The position numbers and the translations under genes were made by a program. 64,000 nt of DNA, from positions 62,001 through 126,000 of the forward strand of contig JBBQTD010000004.1 of the NCBI GenBank assembly GCA_038234715.1. The letters run 5' to 3'. Position 1 is the stretch's first letter. Each line of letters starts with the position of its first letter. This stretch comes from SZAS-103 sp038234715 (GTDB lineage: Bacteria; Pseudomonadota; Gammaproteobacteria; Xanthomonadales; Xanthomonadaceae). Of this stretch, positions 60,757 to 64,000 are shown piece by piece. The notes under the pieces are model-generated. The model did not search any database. It saw only the letters and a list, made by a program, of their open reading frames with translations, and was not told the origin of the DNA.

Positions 60757-60792
60757 CTGCGTTGTTTGGCTTGATTGCGTGAACGGCCTGAA

Positions 60793-61386
60793 ATGATCCT
60801 GTGGACGCTGTCCGCGCCGGCGTGCTTCGAACTGGTCGTCAAGAAAAGCCGCTTCCTTGCGCAGGCTGCGGCGATGGATGGCGTGGAACTGGCGCCTGCG
60901 TTTCTCAGCTCGGTGCATGCACGAGACGCGAACCACCACTGCTGGGTGTACCGGGTGGGCGGGGTCTATCGCTCATCCGACGATGGAGAGCCATCGGGTA
61001 CCGCGGGCCGACCAATCCTGGCCGCGATCGACGGCCAGCATTGCAACCGCGTGATGATCGTCGTGGCACGCTGGTTCGGCGGCATCAAGCTTGGCGCCGG
61101 CGGACTCGTGCGGGCATACGGTGGGGCGGCATCCGAATGCCTGCGCAACGCGATGAAAACGCCACTCGTCGCACTCGTGCAGGTGGCAATCGCCTGCGGA
61201 TTCGAGCACGTCGGCACCGTGCACCAACTGATCACCCAGTGCGGTGCGATCAAGCGCGCCGAGGCTTTCACCGACAATGGCCTGCATTTCGACGTCGAAT
61301 TGCCGCGCGAACGTCTTCCAGCCTTGCAAAGTGCGCTGCGCGACGCCACCCGTGGTCAGGCACACCTTGTGGAAGCTCCTGAATGA
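60793..61386 (+). CDS. yigZ: YigZ/IMPACT family protein
   Basis: 197 residues. N-terminal UPF0029 domain 'CFELVVKKSRFLAQAAAM', 'DDGEPSGTAGRPILAAI', 'VARWFGGIKLGAGGLVRAYGGAASECL', and C-terminal DUF1949-like domain. Homologous to E. coli YigZ and eukaryotic IMPACT, thought to interact with translation regulation. ATG 60793 is preferred over TTG 60775. Ends in a 4-bp overlap with the ABC gene (ATGA). Confidence 0.92.
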   Translation: MILWTLSAPACFELVVKKSRFLAQAAAMDGVELAPAFLSSVHARDANHHCWVYRVGGVYRSSDDGEPSGTAGRPILAAIDGQHCNRVMIVVARWFGGIKLGAGGLVRAYGGAASECLRNAMKTPLVALVQVAIACGFEHVGTVHQLITQCGAIKRAEAFTDNGLHFDVELPRERLPALQSALRDATRGQAHLVEAPE

Positions 61387-63194
61387 ATCAACCCGCGAAC
61401 GCATCGGCATCCACCCCATCGCCTCCCGCTGCCTCCCCCGCTCGGGTGAACCTGCGACCACTGGTTGCGCTTTGGCCGTTCGTACGCCGCTATCCGAAAC
61501 TGATCGCAGGGTGGCTCGGATTCCTCGCGCTGTCTTCGGCGTCAACGCTTACCTTGCCGGTCGCCGTGCGTTTCATGATCGACCGTGGCTTCAGCCATGC
61601 GCAAAGCGGTTCGATCAACCTGTGGTTCCTGCTCCTGCTCGCGGTCGCGTTGGTCCTCGCGTTTGCCACAGCCGGACGCTTCTACTGCGTCAGCCTGCTC
61701 GGCGAACGCGTGATCGCCGACCTGCGCCGGCAGCTTTATGATCAGTTGATGCGCCTGGACATGGCGTTCTTCGAACGCACGCGGACCGGTGAACTCGTCT
61801 CGCGACTGTCGGCCGATACCGAGCTGCTGCGCACGGTCGTCGCGTCGAGCATGTCGATTGCCCTACGCAGCGTGATCACCGTGCTCGGGGCGGCAACCAT
61901 GCTCGCGGTGACAAGTCCGCGGCTGGCCGGCTTCGCGGCAATCGGGATTCCACTGGTGATCCTCCCGATCGTCCTGTTCGGCCGTCGCGTGCGCGGCATG
62001 TCGCGGAACAGCCAGGACCGCATCGCCGACGCGAATGCGCGCGCTGGCGAGACGCTCAATGCCATGCACACCGTGCAGAGCTACGCGCGCGAATCGCATG
62101 AGAGCGCGCGTTTCGCGGGCGCGGTCGAACGTGCGTACGCCGCCGCGCGCAAGCGGGTGCGCACGCAATCGATCCTCACCGCATCGGTGATCACCCTCGT
62201 ATTCGGTGCGATCGTTGCGGTGCTGTGGATCGGCGCGCATGACGTGATCGGCGGCGGCATGACCGCGGGCACCCTTCTGCAGTTCGTGTTCTACGCTGTG
62301 TTTGGCGCCGGCTCGGTCGGAGCGCTCAGTGAAGTCTGGGCGGAAGTGCAGCGCGCGGGCGGCGGCATGGCCCGGATCAACGAGCTGCTTGCCGAAGTGC
62401 CAAGCATCGCGACGCCGGCGCATCCGCGCACATTGCCGTCAGCCGGCAGCGGGAACGCGATCGGAGCAATTGCCTTCGAGAACGTGCGATTCCACTACCC
62501 CGCGCGCCCGGACACAGCCGCACTGGAGGACTTCTCGCTCACCGTGCGGCCGGGCGAGACGATTGCGCTCGTTGGACCGTCCGGCGCCGGCAAAAGTACC
62601 GTGCTGCAACTCCTGTTGCGCTTCCACGATCCGGACGCCGGCACGATCCGGGTCGATGGTGTTGACTTGCGCGATCTCGATCCGACCCAACTGCGCGAGC
62701 GCATCGCGCTGGTACCGCAAGACCCTGTCATTTTCGGCGCGGACGCACTGGAAAACATCCGCTACGGAAAGCTCGACGCGAGCGAAGAGGAAGTCGTCGC
62801 CGCCGCGCGCAACGCCGAGGCACACGAATTCCTCAGCGCACTGCCTGAGGGATACCGCAGCTTCCTGGGCGAGAAAGGCACCCGTCTATCGGGGGGCCAG
62901 CAGCAGCGTCTCGCTATCGCGCGAGCGGTGTTGAAGGACGCGCCAATCCTTTTGCTCGACGAAGCCACCAGCGCACTCGATGCGCAAAGCGAACGCGCCA
63001 TCCAGCAGGCGCTCGAACGGTTGATGCGCGGTCGCACCACGCTGGTCATCGCACATCGACTTGCGACCGTGTTGCGCGCCGACTGCATCGTCGTGCTCGA
63101 CCACGGTCGCATCGTCGCCACGGGTACGCATGCGGAACTGGTCGCGCAGGGCGGCCTGTACGCGGAGCTGGCCAGGCTGCAATTCGCCCCCTGA
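61383..63194 (+). CDS. ABC exporter (fused permease and ATPase)
   Basis: 603 residues. Six transmembrane helices (residues 35-320) of the ABCB/MsbA type and an ATPase: Walker A 'GPSGAGKST', Q loop 'VPQDPVIF', signature 'LSGGQQQRLAIARA', Walker B 'ILLLDEATSALD', H loop 'VIAHRLAT'. Half transporter that should dimerise; Asp/Pro-rich start (PSPPAASPAR). Substrate could be lipid or drug; no neighbour defines it. It resembles the HlyB/MsbA-like exporters common in xanthomonads. Confidence 0.92.
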   Translation: MNQPANASASTPSPPAASPARVNLRPLVALWPFVRRYPKLIAGWLGFLALSSASTLTLPVAVRFMIDRGFSHAQSGSINLWFLLLLAVALVLAFATAGRFYCVSLLGERVIADLRRQLYDQLMRLDMAFFERTRTGELVSRLSADTELLRTVVASSMSIALRSVITVLGAATMLAVTSPRLAGFAAIGIPLVILPIVLFGRRVRGMSRNSQDRIADANARAGETLNAMHTVQSYARESHESARFAGAVERAYAAARKRVRTQSILTASVITLVFGAIVAVLWIGAHDVIGGGMTAGTLLQFVFYAVFGAGSVGALSEVWAEVQRAGGGMARINELLAEVPSIATPAHPRTLPSAGSGNAIGAIAFENVRFHYPARPDTAALEDFSLTVRPGETIALVGPSGAGKSTVLQLLLRFHDPDAGTIRVDGVDLRDLDPTQLRERIALVPQDPVIFGADALENIRYGKLDASEEEVVAAARNAEAHEFLSALPEGYRSFLGEKGTRLSGGQQQRLAIARAVLKDAPILLLDEATSALDAQSERAIQQALERLMRGRTTLVIAHRLATVLRADCIVVLDHGRIVATGTHAELVAQGGLYAELARLQFAP

Positions 63195-63215
63195 ACCGCA
63201 GGTCGCCGCGACGCT

Positions 63216-63473
63216 TCAGAGGTCGTCGTCGTCCAGTTCGGTGGACGAGACGCTCTGGCGCTTGATCGCAAGCGGCCCAATCAGGTTGACCGCGCGCTGC
63301 AGTGCGACGCGCTCCTGGGTGTACTGCGGCGCGGTTTCAACGACGCGTTTCGACGCCGCATCCAGGGCAGCGGTCGTGGCGCGATCGTCGGGCAGCAGAC
63401 CGATCAGGCATTTCATCAGTTCGCGCATCACGATCACTTCAGCGCGCAAGTTGGCTTCTTCGGCGGGGTTCAT
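63216..63473 (-). CDS. Small conserved-looking hypothetical protein
   Basis: 85 residues: 'MNPAEEANLRAEVIVMRELMKCLIGLLPDD', followed by a second helix and an acidic end (STELDDDDL). Alpha-helical, probably cytoplasmic. No family recognised. ATG 63473 is favoured because the upstream frame is Gly/Ala/Pro-rich without similarity. Convergent with the ABC gene; 132 bp from the sterol desaturase gene on the same strand. Confidence 0.6.
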   Translation of the reverse strand: MNPAEEANLRAEVIVMRELMKCLIGLLPDDRATTAALDAASKRVVETAPQYTQERVALQRAVNLIGPLAIKRQSVSSTELDDDDL

Positions 63474-63605
63474 GGAAGTCTCCGGACGGGCTGCGTCAGC
63501 TGACGATGCGATGCCGATTCTGGCACGCGGTCTCGCAATCGTCGCACCGTTCGGCGGCGCGTCGGCTCCGTACGCCGGAGCAGGCGCTCCTGCGCCTGTG
63601 TGCAT

Positions 63606-64000
63606 TCACTGGATCCTTGTACGGAACGGAAACGCGAGCTGCCCCACCAGTCCTGCCGGCACCGACGTCGCGGTTCCGAACACCGTCGGGCGCACGTCCC
63701 TGGGCATGTAGTAGGTGCCGAACAGCATGTCGATCACCGGCAACAGTCCGGCGAAATTCCTGTCCCGCGCGGCGGTTTCGTCGGTGTGGTGCCAGCGATG
63801 GAAGCGCGGCGAGACGATGACCCCGCGCAGCGGGCCCCAGTCCCAATCGACATGTGCGTGGACCAGGATCGCGAGCAGTGTCAGCACTGGCATGATCCCC
63901 GCCACTGCGACTGGCGCAAATCCCATCGCCAGGACAGGCAGGGTGGTTGCGATCTTCATGCCCGCATCGTTGGCCGGATGCAGGCGCACTGCGGACAACC
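63606..64000 (-). CDS. Fatty acid hydroxylase/sterol desaturase family protein (C-terminal part)
   Basis: The window ends inside this gene; about 131 C-terminal residues are visible. 'AVRLHPANDA', a hydrophobic pair of helices, 'LLAILVHAHVDWDWGPL' and the histidine motif 'SPRFHRWHHT', followed by 'RNFAGLLPVIDMLFGTYYMP', are typical of the di-iron sterol desaturase superfamily. These membrane enzymes hydroxylate or desaturate lipids. The catalytic N-terminal histidines lie outside the window. Confidence 0.85.
   Translation of the reverse strand, partial: LSAVRLHPANDAGMKIATTLPVLAMGFAPVAVAGIMPVLTLLAILVHAHVDWDWGPLRGVIVSPRFHRWHHTDETAARDRNFAGLLPVIDMLFGTYYMPRDVRPTVFGTATSVPAGLVGQLAFPFRTRIQ

Overview
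The window is GC-rich chromosomal DNA of a gammaproteobacterium, most likely a member of the Xanthomonadales/Lysobacterales (Lysobacter, Rhodanobacter or Dokdonella-like). The evidence is the gene order ubiG-gph-degenerate phytoene synthase, the lexA-imuA-imuB-dnaE2 SOS cassette, a DksA lacking most zinc cysteines behind a Lys/Ala/Pro-rich tail, a FimX-like protein, a Gln-x-His dihydroorotase, and GGGAAT-type intergenic repeats. Genes are dense and on both strands. Many neighbours share stop and start codons (ATGA, GTGA, TTGA overlaps).

Layout. 0-8.8 kb: membrane proteins, a GNAT enzyme, a glycine-zipper protein, cysS-sufE, a divergent nucleotide cyclase, a second GNAT enzyme, dksA, yidD and dihydroorotase. 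8.9-19.4 kb: an M23 lipoprotein, a DUF2339/DUF3999 membrane pair, folE2, then the minus-strand run mtaD-ubiG-gph-PSY-like, then efp. 19.5-22.7 kb: epmB, divergent from its substrate efp, and a degenerate REC-PAS-GGDEF-EAL protein. 22.9-23.3 kb: a 19-unit array with a 21-bp period. 23.5-29.7 kb: the SOS mutagenesis cassette, with a heptamer-repeat element inserted in frame in imuB. 29.8-37.5 kb: gluQ, phaB-phaR-phaB, an M48 peptidase, a formylglycine-generating-enzyme-like lipoprotein and rnd. 37.5-40.1 kb: tRNA-Ala(CGC), a scar of a P4-type integrase, a TylF-like methyltransferase and two small secreted proteins, an apparent small island remnant. 40.1-45.5 kb: an RNase II-type nuclease, a second 21-bp-period array of 21 units, a ribbon-helix-helix operon, a cyclic-nucleotide-binding membrane protein, 71-bp tandem repeats, DUF1993, and an intact tRNA-Arg(CCT) preceded by a truncated copy of its own 5' end. 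45.6-64 kb: housekeeping genes (ALDH7, pyrD, murB, ispG, xseA, a second ALDH, a secreted esterase), a dual GAF-GGDEF-EAL protein, an ECF sigma/anti-sigma pair, YigZ, an ABC exporter, and a sterol desaturase cut by the window end.

Functional links visible from order: EF-P with its beta-lysylation enzyme EpmB; LexA with the ImuA-ImuB-DnaE2 mutasome under a probable LexA operator; PhaR between two acetoacetyl-CoA reductases for polyhydroxyalkanoate synthesis; two c-di-GMP-type signalling proteins. The least expected structures are the two unrelated 21-bp-period arrays of about 20 units each, the element inside imuB, the split tRNA-Arg locus, and the very long hairpin on the phaB stop codon.
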